The translations under genes and the position numbers were made by a program. A DNA stretch of 64,000 nt from Geomonas sp. RF6. Its GTDB lineage: Bacteria > Desulfobacterota > Desulfuromonadia > Geobacterales > Geobacteraceae. Below, in pieces: positions 25,763-34,579 of this stretch. Below the pieces are notes generated by a model. It had not been told where the DNA came from. It did no database searches and was given only the letters and a program-made list of their open reading frames with translations. Location: contig NZ_CP087999.1 in NCBI RefSeq assembly GCF_021044625.1, positions 947,001 through 1,011,000 on the forward strand. Direction: 5' to 3'. Each line of letters opens with the position of its first letter. Position 1 is the stretch's first letter.

Positions 25763-27213
25763 GCCTCACCCCTCTTGTTCCATGCAGGGACGCCACTGAG
25801 AATGCCCCGCAGCTCTAACAGCGGCTCCCCGATCCGGATCCCCTGCGGTGTGATCTCAAATTCGCGCAGCGTCTTCTCGAAATTGCTGAGCCGCTTCTTC
25901 AGCACGCCGATCGCCTTCCGGAGATGCCCGTCGATCTCGAGGTAACGGAGGAAAATGATGTTGTCCGACAGATAGCTGATATCGACGTCGGTGACACGGA
26001 AATCCCCCGTCAGCTGAGTCGTCTCGATCGCCAGAAGTACAGCGACGCCCATGTTTTGCAGGTACTTGCAGAGGGCGTGCAGATGGGCGACAAGCTCGCT
26101 GCCGCGCATGCAGAGCCTGTAGCCGGACACGCTGTCGATCATCACCACGCGCACGTTGTCTTCTTCGACCTGACTCCGCACTTTTTTGGCGAACTCGTCG
26201 GGAGAGTAGCGCAGCGGCTCGATCCGCTCTATGCGCAGCATCCCCTGGTCCACCAGTTCCCGGGCGTCCATTCCGATAGACTGCGCGCGATACAGCATGA
26301 GACTTACCTCTTCTTCAAAGGAAAAGAGGACAGATCGCTCTCCGCGCTCGGCCGCCTCCTTCATGAACTGCAGCCCGACGGTTGTCTTTCCGACACCGGT
26401 GGGGCCCGACAGAAAAGTGACCGTCCCTCTCTCGACTCCCCCGGAAATGAGATCGTCCAACTCCGCCACTCCGGAGGGAATGGTGTCGAGAGAGAAGACC
26501 ACGTTGTGAGCCTTGGGAACGAGCCGGGGATACACCTCCATGCCGTGCACGCTCAACCGCATGGAGTGCGTGTTGCCCATGAAATCGGACCCGCGCAGCT
26601 TCTTGACGCAGACGCTGCGTCCTCCCTCCTCGTCGAAGAGGAGGTCCAGGATGCCGTCAGCCATGAACTGCAGATCCTCGTCGGGGTGGGCAGTGCTGCT
26701 CTCCGAGGTAAAGACGACGGTAGCGCCCTGCTCCGTCAGGAAACGAAGGAAGGAAAGGACTTGCTTGCGGAACTGGAAGATGTCGGTGGAGAGGTACCTG
26801 AACTGGGTGAGCGGGTCCAGGAAGACCCGGGTGGGGTTGTGCTTGAGGACAGCTTCGGTGACGCGGTTGGCGAACGGCTCTCTTTCAACCTCAGCGGGGG
26901 AGAAGATGTCGTATGTCTGTACTTCGGTAAAGTAGTCGGAGGGAGGGCTCATGTCGAGGAAGGCAACGTCGTCAAATCGAAGCCCCAGCGTCCGGGCGCT
27001 CTGCCGGATGCTCTCTTCGGCCTCGTCCAGGCTGATGAAGAGGGTCTTCTCACCCAGCCGCGCCCCCTCCGCGAGAAACTGCATCCCCAGAGTAGTCTTT
27101 CCCGTCCCGGGACCGCCTCGCACCACATACGTCTTGCCAGCTATCAGCCCCCCTTCCAGAATTTCATCCAGCCCACCGACTCCCGTTGAAATGCGCACAC
27201 CTGCTTCTCTCAT
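25759..27213 (-). CDS. kaiC: KaiC-family double-domain ATPase
   Basis: 484 residues with two RecA-like KaiC domains. CI (about 1-240) has Walker A GGPGTGKTTL, the catalytic glutamates in SLDEAEES and Walker B TRVFLDPL. CII (about 245-484) has Walker A GPTGVGKTTV, glutamates in SFEEEVS and Walker B VRVVMIDSVS. The region equivalent to the cyanobacterial phosphorylation sites reads VTDVDISYLSD: the Thr426 and Ser431 positions are kept and Thr432 is Tyr. It is the first gene of an operon with a receiver protein and a hybrid kinase; kaiA and kaiB are absent. GAGGGGGG precedes the start. Likely a KaiC-type signalling ATPase rather than a true clock. Confidence 0.9.
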   Translation of the reverse strand: MREAGVRISTGVGGLDEILEGGLIAGKTYVVRGGPGTGKTTLGMQFLAEGARLGEKTLFISLDEAEESIRQSARTLGLRFDDVAFLDMSPPSDYFTEVQTYDIFSPAEVEREPFANRVTEAVLKHNPTRVFLDPLTQFRYLSTDIFQFRKQVLSFLRFLTEQGATVVFTSESSTAHPDEDLQFMADGILDLLFDEEGGRSVCVKKLRGSDFMGNTHSMRLSVHGMEVYPRLVPKAHNVVFSLDTIPSGVAELDDLISGGVERGTVTFLSGPTGVGKTTVGLQFMKEAAERGERSVLFSFEEEVSLMLYRAQSIGMDARELVDQGMLRIERIEPLRYSPDEFAKKVRSQVEEDNVRVVMIDSVSGYRLCMRGSELVAHLHALCKYLQNMGVAVLLAIETTQLTGDFRVTDVDISYLSDNIIFLRYLEIDGHLRKAIGVLKKRLSNFEKTLREFEITPQGIRIGEPLLELRGILSGVPAWNKRGEA

Positions 27214-27234
27214 TCACACCCCCCTCATTTGATG

Positions 27235-27249
27235 CTGATACAGTATCAG
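27235..27249. promoter_or_regulatory. Perfect palindrome upstream of kaiC
   Basis: CTGATAC-A-GTATCAG is a perfect 7-1-7 dyad 22 bases upstream of the kaiC start codon. It sits where a repressor operator or the promoter region would be. The cognate regulator is unknown. Confidence 0.5.
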
Positions 27250-27486
27250 TGGTATAGTGAGGAAGTTGTAACAAAGATTTCGGCAGTTTTCTCTGAGTAA
27301 AGTTAAGAAAATTGTGAGAGATCGGCTTTATCTCCTATATTTCTCTTCACACATCCAGTACGGACAGAAAATCCGCAGCGATATCGGGGAGGGAAAGGAT
27401 TGTGGTTGAAGCAGATTTAGCGAAAGGAATGCACTGAGGTGCTAAACTGGGATCCGAATACAGCAGCGGGGGTGGATTCTATTCTT
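27250..27486. other. Intergenic region between kaiC and the IS30 element
   Basis: Contains the kaiC upstream region. No gene or further motif was recognised. Confidence 0.4.
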
Positions 27487-28576
27487 AATTGCACCAGTTG
27501 ATGTAAAAGCAGGACATGACAGGCAAATCTGGTAGTGTGTGAAGCGCGACCAACACATACCCCAGGAGGAGCCCGCCATGTCCCACACCCATCTTACAGA
27601 AAATGAGCGATATGTCATCAGCCATTTGAAGGTGGCGAAATTTAGCCTTCGCGAAATCGGCCGTAGGCTTGGACGCCATCACACAAGCATCATGCGCGAG
27701 ATTGCGCGCAACGGCCCGACATACCCCGATGGAGTTTACTGGTACACCTTCACGCATGGCACTGCGCTTAAACGTCGTCACCAGCCCAGGTCTTTCCGGC
27801 GGCAGGACAACGCCGATCTGGTCGCTTACGTTGAAGAGAAATTGATGCTGGATTGGCCACCTGAAGCCATTGCCGCCAGGCTCAAAATGGATTTCCCAAT
27901 GGACCGGGCGATGCGCATCAGTCATGAAACCATCTACCGCTGGATTTACCTAGACGCCAGAGAAGGTGGCGAGCTTCACAAGCATCTTCGCCGTCGGAGG
28001 CGGAATCGCCGTAGGCAAACGCGCTACTGCGCAGGACGGCGGTTCATTCCGGGTCGAGTCTCAATTAAGGAGAGGCCGGCAGTAGTTGGTACCAGAGAAC
28101 GATTTGGGGACTGGGAAGGCGACACGCTGCACGGTGCGAAAGGCGCAGGAAACCTTGCCACGTACGTTGAGCGCAAGAGCCGCTTTTTACTTGCCGCAAG
28201 ACTCGCAGACAGAAGGGCCGCAACCATGACGGATCATAGCGCGAGGTGCTTCAGCCCTCTGCCCGAGATCCTCTGCCAGACAGTAACCGTTGATAACGGT
28301 AGTGAGTTTGCGGAATTCAAAGATCTGGAAACTAAGACAGGGCTTACCGTGTATTTCGCGGATCCTTATGCGTCTTGGCAGCGTGGCACCAATGAGAACA
28401 CAAACGGCATCTTGCGGCACTACTTTCCGAAGGGGTTCGACTTCAGGACCCTATCAGAGGAAGAAATTCAGCAGGTCGTGAAACAGGTCAACGATCGACC
28501 ACGAAAGTGCCTCGGCTACCGGACTCCTGCGGAAGTTCTGCGTGCATCATTCGGTGGTGCATTTACAACTTGAATT
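27487..28576 (+). mobile_element. IS30-family insertion sequence
   Basis: A single transposase gene is enclosed by candidate ends: AATTGCACCAGTTGATGTAAA at the left (from 27487) and, reading inward on the other strand, AATTCAAGTTGTAAATGCACC at the right (to 28576). The ends match in blocks (AATT, AGTTG, TAAA, GCA) with small offsets, so the exact boundaries are tentative. The gene is intact. Confidence 0.6.
27578..28573 (+). CDS. IS30-family transposase
   Basis: 331 residues from ATG 27578, chosen because CAGGAGGAG lies 6 bases upstream and IS30 proteins begin this way (MSHTHLTENERYVISHL). The N-terminal helix-turn-helix FSLREIGRRLGRHHTSIMREIARN is typical. The DDE catalytic core is complete: GDWEGDTLHG (D), VTVDNGSEF (D) and GTNENTNGILRHYFPKG (E). 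Length and motifs fit an active enzyme. It lies between the kaiC operon and the DinB-family gene. Confidence 0.93.
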   Translation: MSHTHLTENERYVISHLKVAKFSLREIGRRLGRHHTSIMREIARNGPTYPDGVYWYTFTHGTALKRRHQPRSFRRQDNADLVAYVEEKLMLDWPPEAIAARLKMDFPMDRAMRISHETIYRWIYLDAREGGELHKHLRRRRRNRRRQTRYCAGRRFIPGRVSIKERPAVVGTRERFGDWEGDTLHGAKGAGNLATYVERKSRFLLAARLADRRAATMTDHSARCFSPLPEILCQTVTVDNGSEFAEFKDLETKTGLTVYFADPYASWQRGTNENTNGILRHYFPKGFDFRTLSEEEIQQVVKQVNDRPRKCLGYRTPAEVLRASFGGAFTT

Positions 28577-28579
28577 CAC

Positions 28580-28716
28580 CGGGGTCAGGCTTCGGAGCGG
28601 GGTCAGGCTTTGCATTTGGGTATTTGACTTAGGCTAATGCGTAAATGCAAGGCCTGACCCCGCGATTTGCCCTAATGCGTAAATGCAAGGCCTGACCCCG
28701 CGATTTGCCTGACCCC
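28580..28716. repeat. Cluster of GGGGTCAGGC palindrome units
   Basis: One left arm (28597-28617) is followed by two right arms (28643-28663 and 28681-28701, in a direct repeat of 38 bases) of the same family as 23248-23312, plus partial units at both ends. The two clusters bracket the 5.3-kb kinase-kaiC-IS30 segment. Confidence 0.75.
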
Positions 28717-28738
28717 ACATACAATGCGGGAGGTGACT

Positions 28739-29266
28739 ATGACGTGCATGGAGAAGGTCCGTGATCGTGCTGCCGAGGTCTTCGCCGCCCTGGACGAGCT
28801 CTGCCAGCTCCCTGCGGAGCGGCTCGCGGCGCGGGAGGACCGGACGGATGCCTGGAGCGTCGCGGAGCACCTGGAGCACGTCTCCCTCGCCAACCATTTT
28901 CTCCTCCTCACCGCTACCAAGGGGACCGCGAAAGCGCTGAGGCGCGCCGCCGGAGGCCGGGTGCCGGAGGGGGAGACAGACTTGGCTGTCCTCGCGGACA
29001 TAGCGGACCCCGATGCTTTCCTTTGGCTCCCCCCCACCCACATGATACCGACCGGCTGCGAGAGCATCTCCACTGTCAGGGAAAAACTCCTCGCTCAGTA
29101 TCACACCATCCTCGAGCTCCTAGCACAGATCCCCTCGGGCGAGGGACGTCTGTGCATCCTTCACATGTCGGTAAACAGCCTCGGCACGATCGACCTGTAC
29201 CAGTGGCTGTACTTCATCACCCAGCATGCCCGCTACCACATCACCCTCATCAGCAGGATCCAGTAA
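28739..29266 (+). CDS. DinB-superfamily protein
   Basis: 175 residues from ATG 28739, chosen for the GGGAGGTGA ending 2 bases before it; an ATG at 28724 overlaps this site. The pattern is that of the DinB/YfiT four-helix bundle: WSVAEHLEHVSLANHFLL (first metal-binding His), a central TMxPTG-like segment (PTHMIPTG), and ITQHARYHITLISRI (two His four residues apart). These proteins bind a divalent metal and often act in thiol-dependent detoxification; this is unrelated to the DinB polymerase. It is monocistronic and starts immediately after a palindromic repeat cluster. Confidence 0.85.
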   Translation: MTCMEKVRDRAAEVFAALDELCQLPAERLAAREDRTDAWSVAEHLEHVSLANHFLLLTATKGTAKALRRAAGGRVPEGETDLAVLADIADPDAFLWLPPTHMIPTGCESISTVREKLLAQYHTILELLAQIPSGEGRLCILHMSVNSLGTIDLYQWLYFITQHARYHITLISRIQ

Positions 29267-29345
29267 CACAGCCTCGGCGACGGATGGCGATGGGCTCAAC
29301 TGGCGGCACCTGCCCCCCGCCATGGCCTTTCCCGCTGTAAAGACT

Positions 29346-29384
29346 GGGGACATAGGTAACAACCGTTCGGGGACATAGGTAACA
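29346..29384. repeat. Two direct copies of GGGGACATAGGTAACA
   Basis: Copies at 29346-29361 and 29369-29384 have a 23-base period. In related genomes the same string is typical of the ends of IS481-type elements, so this may be a left-over IS end; no transposase is present. Confidence 0.6.
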
Positions 29385-29459
29385 CTATTATCAAGACATC
29401 CCGCAAGGTGGGAGGGGAGGGGACGTTTGCAGCGACTCCTACCGAAATTTGCGAAGAAC

Positions 29460-30635
29460 CTATTTTTTCAATGTCTCGTCCCCTTCCCTCTGGACCTCGG
29501 ATGAGACAAGTTCGGCCCGAACCTTTCCTATCGGTATCGTCGTTTCCACCTTCACCGGCACCTTTCTGCCGTCTGCGGTAAGCCAGATGAGCATCTCTCC
29601 CGTCCTGCGGAATATCCCCTCCGTCTGCAGGCGCGGCACGACGACGAGTGTCTCCACATCCCCCAGTCCCTGTACGGAAACCCGTTCCTGGCGGAGCACT
29701 TCCACGGTGGCAAGGGAATACTTTCCGGAGTCGAAGATGTGCAGCAAGAGGGACTTGCCGACCTCCAGGGGCTGGTTCCGCATGTAGTAGAAACCGGAGA
29801 CGAGGTCGGTGACGTCGCTGCGGGGCAGAGGCGTGAACACCCCTTCGCGCAAGGTCGCTGTGGAGAATGCCTTCTTCTCCCGCAGCATCAGAGTAAAGCC
29901 GGTATTTCTCTGGTAACTCCCCTCGCGTTGCCGGATGGAGGTAACGAGGTAGTTCCCCATGACAAGCTGCGTCTCGATGAGGTCGTCCACCGGGTAGAAT
30001 GGCGTGATGAGAGGGGAGGAGGTCACCTTCACCGAGATGCGCACCGCCCCCTTCTCGTTTGTCGCCAGAAGGACCGCTTCACCGATCAGGATTCCATGCA
30101 GGGTAATGCGGTAGGTGAGCTTCTCCATCGCTGCGGGCACGAACTCTTTCCCCCGGCGCAGAGGTGGAGGAAGATTGAGCGTCTTCCGCTGTGTCCCCGC
30201 GGCGCTGCCCTGCGCCTGATGGGACATTACGACCTGCGTGCTCTCTCCTTGTGCGGAAGGATCTGCCGCTCCCCCCTCGCCGCCATCGTCCGGCGCCGGA
30301 GGAAGCTCCGCCTCTTCCGCCACCCGCGGTTCTTCGCCCTTGTCAGTCGGAGGCGCGGGCGCTCCTCCCCCTCCTCCCTCACCCTCGGGTTCCGGCGCCC
30401 CCTCCTGTGCCGGGTGCACGTCATCGGGATCGACATCCCGTTGCGAGCCACCGTCAGAGAATGAAGAAGTTCCCTCTTCCCCGAGCTCCACGCTGAGCTG
30501 CCTCGCCACTCCGACCGGAGCTGAAAGATCCATTATTCCTGATCGGGACAGGAGGTGGAGCGCCGCGAGATGTGCAACGACGGAGAGAATGAGAAAAGTG
30601 GCAAGTGGCCGTCTCTTCAGAAGGGTCTCGGTCAT
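29460..30635 (-). CDS. Inner-membrane anchored DUF3108 protein
   Basis: 391 residues. One N-terminal membrane helix (LATFLILSVVAHLAALHLL) is followed by a long low-complexity periplasmic linker rich in P, E, G and A (about 45-150), as in TonB-like proteins. The C-terminal DUF3108 domain is at about 165-385 (LTYRITLHGILIGEAVLLA...VGKSLLLHIFDSGKYSLATVEV...GEMLIWLTADGRKVPVKVET). DUF3108 proteins are periplasmic and of unclear function; they often occur near LPS or envelope genes. A terminator separates it from the cytochrome operon upstream. Confidence 0.85.
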   Translation of the reverse strand: MTETLLKRRPLATFLILSVVAHLAALHLLSRSGIMDLSAPVGVARQLSVELGEEGTSSFSDGGSQRDVDPDDVHPAQEGAPEPEGEGGGGGAPAPPTDKGEEPRVAEEAELPPAPDDGGEGGAADPSAQGESTQVVMSHQAQGSAAGTQRKTLNLPPPLRRGKEFVPAAMEKLTYRITLHGILIGEAVLLATNEKGAVRISVKVTSSPLITPFYPVDDLIETQLVMGNYLVTSIRQREGSYQRNTGFTLMLREKKAFSTATLREGVFTPLPRSDVTDLVSGFYYMRNQPLEVGKSLLLHIFDSGKYSLATVEVLRQERVSVQGLGDVETLVVVPRLQTEGIFRRTGEMLIWLTADGRKVPVKVETTIPIGKVRAELVSSEVQREGDETLKK

Positions 30636-30654
30636 GGATGGTGTGCAATGGCAA

Positions 30655-30684
30655 GAAAAAAACCCCGCCTCTTGCGAGGCGGGG
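30655..30684 (-). terminator. Rho-independent terminator of the first cytochrome operon
   Basis: On the minus strand CCCCGCCTC-GCAA-GAGGCGGGG is followed by eight T. The stem spans 30663-30684, and it lies 23 bases after the stop of the nine-heme cytochrome gene. Confidence 0.92.
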
Positions 30685-30707
30685 TCGGAGTGTGGCCGAC
30701 TGGAGTG

Positions 30708-32510
30708 CTACGGGCGTTCCACGGGCGCCCATGCGCCGGTGGCGCGGCTGAAGTTGATCAGGAACGTCATGCTCTCGCTGGTGCCCGGGGCGAGGGCGGA
30801 GAGGGTGGCGTCGGTGAAGGCGGTGGCACCCTTGGTGAAGTGCGCCGGGTCTACGGCCTGCGCCGTCGCGCCTGCCGAGAGGTTGATGATCCCGTCATCC
30901 AGCCAGTCGATGCTGTCGTACAGGAGCCGCCTCATGTAGGTACGCGCGTGCAGGAAGGAGTTCGGCTCGCGGTAGCCCACCATGATGTTGAACATCGCGC
31001 CCCTCAGCCTTCTCATCTCCGTCTCGCCACCAGGAACCGTGAATGTCGTCCAGTTGATGGCCTGACCGGTGCTCTTCACCCTGAAGGCTGCCTCCTGCGG
31101 CTCCTCGATGTCGGCAAGCTGCACGGTGATGTCGTACTTTGTCTCCAGGAGTTTCACCGCGACGCCGAGGGTGTTCTGCATAAGCTCGCGGTTTGCATCG
31201 ACGAATACGCTCATGAAGTTGGAGGCGGTGAGCGGCGTTCCGAGCTCCGAAGTATGGCAGTTCACGCAGACCGCGTTGAAGGTTTCCCCGGTGATGTTCC
31301 AGGTGTGGCCGGCGGTGGTCCCGGGGGCCATGTGGCACGTGACGCAGGGGCCTCTGCTGTCGAGCTTGCCCGGAGGCAGGTTGTCGAAGCCGGTGATGGC
31401 CGGAGTCCCGATCTGGCGGTGGAAGCTGGTGAGGCCGCCGCCATCGTCAGAGGCGATGAGGCTCCTGCCATAGGTAGAGGTCCCTATCGGAGCGGTGAGG
31501 GTGGTGAAGTTGATGAAGCCTATCTTCGCGTACATCGTACCTGCTGCCGGATAGTAGTGCGGGTCGGTGGTGATGGTGCGGTTGGTGGTGGTGTTCTGCG
31601 GCAGGCCGTTCACCGCCGCGCCGACACGTCCTTCACGTCCGCCGTGGCAGGGGATGCAGAGCTGGGTGTCGCCGATTCCGGTGGGGAAGCGCTTGCTGAC
31701 ACCCGGGAACCGGACGTACGGGGTGGAGTACGTCACGAAAGTCGGCGGGGTGAAACCGGCCGCAGCGTTCGCCGGCCTCGTGTCGGAAGAAAGCCTCTGC
31801 CAGCTGTAATCGGTGTGGCAGCCGTTGCACCCGACGACTTCCAGTGCGGAGCTGTAGGTTCCGAGGACTGCTGCAGTTGCGACCCTCTGGCCGTTCAGGA
31901 CGTAGTACCTGTTGCCGGTGCCGGTGTGGCAGCGACCACAGGGGTTGCGGTCGATAAAGACCTCTTCGGAGAAGGCCTCGTCAGTGAAGCGGCCGTGCCC
32001 GGACTGTGCAAACTGCCTGTTCACCGGCAAAAGGGTGGTGACGTCGTGCGGGTTGTGGCAGCCGTTGCAGCCGTTGGAGTGCTGCCCCTGGACCGGGTTC
32101 GCCAGGGAGCGGTTGATCTGGTTCAGGCCAAAGCCCATGTACGACGCCGTCCTGTTGGAGAAGTGGGCCCGCTGGGTGGCGAAGGCGACAGTGTTGGAGT
32201 GGCACTGGATACAGGTCAGGCTGTTTGGCAGCGGCGGGATCGACCCGTTTTGCGGGTGCCCGTCGACGTGGTGACAGTCGTCGCACCCGGCCCCGCCGTC
32301 GGCAGAGGCGTGGGCTGAGCGCTGCCACTCCTGGAAAATGTTGTTGCCGGTGACCGTGGAGGTGTTCCCGTTGTGGCACCCGATGCAGGCCTGGGAAGCG
32401 ACGACCTGTGGCGGCTGCGTGGAAGTCTCACGGTTGTCGCTGCCGCACCCCCACAGGGAAAGGACAGCGGCCAACCCCATAAAATACGCAAGTACTCTGG
32501 CTTTTTTCAT
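30708..32510 (-). CDS. Nine-heme c-type cytochrome lipoprotein
   Basis: 600 residues. The signal ends in LSLWGCGS, a lipobox with Cys22. Nine CxxCH motifs bind covalent heme: CIGCH, CDDCH, CIQCH, CNGCH, CGRCH, CNGCH, CIPCH, CVTCH and CVNCH, all within residues 40-415. The C-terminal 180 residues lack hemes and contain a helical segment with MRRLRGAMFNIMVGYREPNSFLHARTYMRRLLYDSIDWL. The same layout is found in the 674-residue cytochrome at 41115-43139, so the two are paralogues. It is the last gene of an operon with an 8-heme cytochrome and a barrel, and probably is the outer-surface partner of that conduit. Confidence 0.93.
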   Translation of the reverse strand: MKKARVLAYFMGLAAVLSLWGCGSDNRETSTQPPQVVASQACIGCHNGNTSTVTGNNIFQEWQRSAHASADGGAGCDDCHHVDGHPQNGSIPPLPNSLTCIQCHSNTVAFATQRAHFSNRTASYMGFGLNQINRSLANPVQGQHSNGCNGCHNPHDVTTLLPVNRQFAQSGHGRFTDEAFSEEVFIDRNPCGRCHTGTGNRYYVLNGQRVATAAVLGTYSSALEVVGCNGCHTDYSWQRLSSDTRPANAAAGFTPPTFVTYSTPYVRFPGVSKRFPTGIGDTQLCIPCHGGREGRVGAAVNGLPQNTTTNRTITTDPHYYPAAGTMYAKIGFINFTTLTAPIGTSTYGRSLIASDDGGGLTSFHRQIGTPAITGFDNLPPGKLDSRGPCVTCHMAPGTTAGHTWNITGETFNAVCVNCHTSELGTPLTASNFMSVFVDANRELMQNTLGVAVKLLETKYDITVQLADIEEPQEAAFRVKSTGQAINWTTFTVPGGETEMRRLRGAMFNIMVGYREPNSFLHARTYMRRLLYDSIDWLDDGIINLSAGATAQAVDPAHFTKGATAFTDATLSALAPGTSESMTFLINFSRATGAWAPVERP

Positions 32511-32541
32511 TCCTTTTTCCTCCTGTTAGATTGGCTTTGCT

Positions 32542-33234
32542 CTAGTGGCATATCCTGCAGGTCTTGTCGCTTCTGGCCTTGAAGTTCCCAGCCTTGAACT
32601 CCTTCGGATGAGGGTTGATCCTCGCGGTGGAGTTCTTCGAGCTGTGGCACCGGAGGCAGACGTCCCCTTCGGGGTGGCAGCTCTGGCACGACTGGAGGTT
32701 ACGTCTCGCCTCCGTGGCGTGGTCGTTCGTCCATACGTAGTTCTGGGTGATCCCCCCCGCCTGCGTGCCGCGCGGCATGTGCGACTTGATCCTCATGAAG
32801 CCGCGAGGGAAGCGCGCATGGCAGGCATCGCAGTAGTTGCGGTCGTGGCAGCGGTAGCAGGTCTGCGGGTTGTCCAGGGCCTTTATGGGGTGCTCGTTCA
32901 CGAAATCCGCGCGGTGGCTCCTCGGCACGTAGTCGCGCCTGTAGTTCTCAATGGTCAGGTCCGCGCTGATCCCACCCCCCTGGTGGCAATCGAGGCAGTA
33001 CGCCTGGGTGTGGCAGTCGGCGCAGGTGTGACCGGCATTGCTCGCAAAGGTGCGGTGATTGCGAACCCAGTCGGCGGTGTGGTTGGGCGCCACCCCTTCC
33101 GTCTTGTGACAGTCGTTGCACTCGGTGATCTTCATCTCCGCGTACTCCTTGTGCGACTGTCTCACCGCCAACGCCTGCCCAGCGTACATGGCCAGCATGG
33201 CTAAGATCAAAACGACAAACGGCAGTCTCTTCAC
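32542..33234 (-). CDS. Eight-heme periplasmic c-type cytochrome
   Basis: 230 residues. A cleavable signal peptide ends MYAGQALA. Eight CxxCH motifs: CNDCH, CADCH, CLDCH, CYRCH, CDACH, CQSCH, CLRCH and CRICH; the last one forms the C-terminus. Heme density is about one per 26 residues, typical of wire-like cytochromes. Free histidines between motifs can serve as distal ligands. It lies 15 bases after the barrel gene and 31 before the nine-heme lipoprotein gene. It fits the periplasmic electron donor of a porin-cytochrome conduit. Confidence 0.93.
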   Translation of the reverse strand: MKRLPFVVLILAMLAMYAGQALAVRQSHKEYAEMKITECNDCHKTEGVAPNHTADWVRNHRTFASNAGHTCADCHTQAYCLDCHQGGGISADLTIENYRRDYVPRSHRADFVNEHPIKALDNPQTCYRCHDRNYCDACHARFPRGFMRIKSHMPRGTQAGGITQNYVWTNDHATEARRNLQSCQSCHPEGDVCLRCHSSKNSTARINPHPKEFKAGNFKARSDKTCRICH

Positions 33235-33249
33235 AGTGACACCCCCTTT

Positions 33250-34509
33250 CTAAAAGTCATAGTCAAGGACGACGCGCCCGGACCAGTTGCTCTCGTAGCG
33301 AATGTTGACGTCATCCTGCAGTCGGGCTGACACCGCCATGTTCTTCGCCAGCTTCGCCTTCCCGCCGAACCAGTACTGGCGGGCGATCTCCTCCCCTGTC
33401 GACTCCTGACGCTGGTACACGTCCCAGTTGAAGCCCGCGGCGAGCTGGAACTGCTTGTTTATGTCGAAGAGCGCGTCGACGAGGACGCCGGTGATGCTCC
33501 CGTAATAGCCGGTCCGCTGGTCGAACTCCACGTTGAGCTGCAGCGGCGCGACCGGATGGACTCCGACGCCGGCGAGGTACACGTTGGCGGTCGCCCCTTC
33601 GCCGAACCACTCCCTGGTGTATCCGCCGTGCACGGTGAAGATGTCGTTGAAGGTGTAGTCGACGCGGAACACCGCTTCCTGGTACTGGTCGACCGCGAAG
33701 ACGGAGTAGATGGAGGTGGTGTCGAAGGCGGGAAAGCTCTCATAATACTCGCCGGTAAAGACGAGGTTCGACAGCGGGTAGTACTTGATTCCCCCCTGCA
33801 CCTCGTTGAAGCTCTCCGTCACGAGGTCGTAGCGGGCGTTGCCGTACAGCTTCAGGTTGTTCAGAAGGTACTGCGTCAAGGTACCGCCCAGCACGTCGCG
33901 GATGATCTCGTCCTGGTGCATCCTCCTGAACCAGCTGAACTCGGCCTGGGTATTGCGGAAGAACTTGGGCGGGTCCTTCAGGGCGAGGGCCACCCCCGCC
34001 CCCATCGCCGTGTCCGTTATGTTGCCGAACTCCCCGTCCAGGCTGAAGCGGACGTCGTGCCCTCCCATGACGGTGAAGACGAGAGGAACCGGGCCCAGAT
34101 TCTTCACGTCCGCCAGAAAGCCGTCGATGATCGCGCTCCCGGCGGCATAGTTGACCCACTGGCGGCCGATCCGCAGATCGAGCCTGTTGTCGAAGAGGTC
34201 GCGCAGGTCGCCATACAGGTAGTAGAGGCGGCCGTTGAGCCCCTGGCCGGACGTGAAGTCCTGGGAGCCCCGTCCGTACCCGTAGATGGAGAACTTGCCG
34301 GCCTTGTCGATGTTGGTGATACCGAGCCTCAGGTACTCCGCCAACTCGACGCTGGTCTCATTTCCGTTGTGAATCCCGTTGTTCAGCAGATCATTCTCGT
34401 ACCAGATCAGTTGTGTGGAGCTTCTGCCGTGAATTTCCGCGGCTTGTGCCCAGGAAGCACAGAGCAAGGGAAACATCAAAAGCAGGCCCAGAACCTTTTT
34501 GACCCCCAT
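33250..34509 (-). CDS. Outer-membrane beta-barrel of a porin-cytochrome conduit
   Basis: 419 residues from ATG 34509, chosen because AAAGGAGGG lies 8 bases upstream and a signal peptide follows (MGVKKVLGLLLMFPLLCASWAQA). The mature protein has the alternating pattern of amphipathic strands with aromatic girdles (LYYLYGDLRDL, FSIYGYGRG, LKLYGNARYDLV) and ends in a strand with a C-terminal Phe (GRVVLDYDF), a signature of outer-membrane barrels. Upstream in-frame sequence to 34713 is probably leader. First structural gene of the operon barrel, 8-heme, 9-heme. By analogy with ExtEFG/Pcc systems it would carry cytochromes through the outer membrane. Confidence 0.88.
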   Translation of the reverse strand: MGVKKVLGLLLMFPLLCASWAQAAEIHGRSSTQLIWYENDLLNNGIHNGNETSVELAEYLRLGITNIDKAGKFSIYGYGRGSQDFTSGQGLNGRLYYLYGDLRDLFDNRLDLRIGRQWVNYAAGSAIIDGFLADVKNLGPVPLVFTVMGGHDVRFSLDGEFGNITDTAMGAGVALALKDPPKFFRNTQAEFSWFRRMHQDEIIRDVLGGTLTQYLLNNLKLYGNARYDLVTESFNEVQGGIKYYPLSNLVFTGEYYESFPAFDTTSIYSVFAVDQYQEAVFRVDYTFNDIFTVHGGYTREWFGEGATANVYLAGVGVHPVAPLQLNVEFDQRTGYYGSITGVLVDALFDINKQFQLAAGFNWDVYQRQESTGEEIARQYWFGGKAKLAKNMAVSARLQDDVNIRYESNWSGRVVLDYDF

Positions 34510-34579
34510 TAATCGGACCCTCCTTTCCAAAGTAGTGACGGAACCGTGGCTGACAGTCCGTGCAGCCTCGCGTGCCGGG

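Noticed and set aside
25924-27189. Plus-strand open frame of 421 codons
   Set aside because: Antisense to kaiC; a long frame of this kind is expected from GC-rich codon bias.
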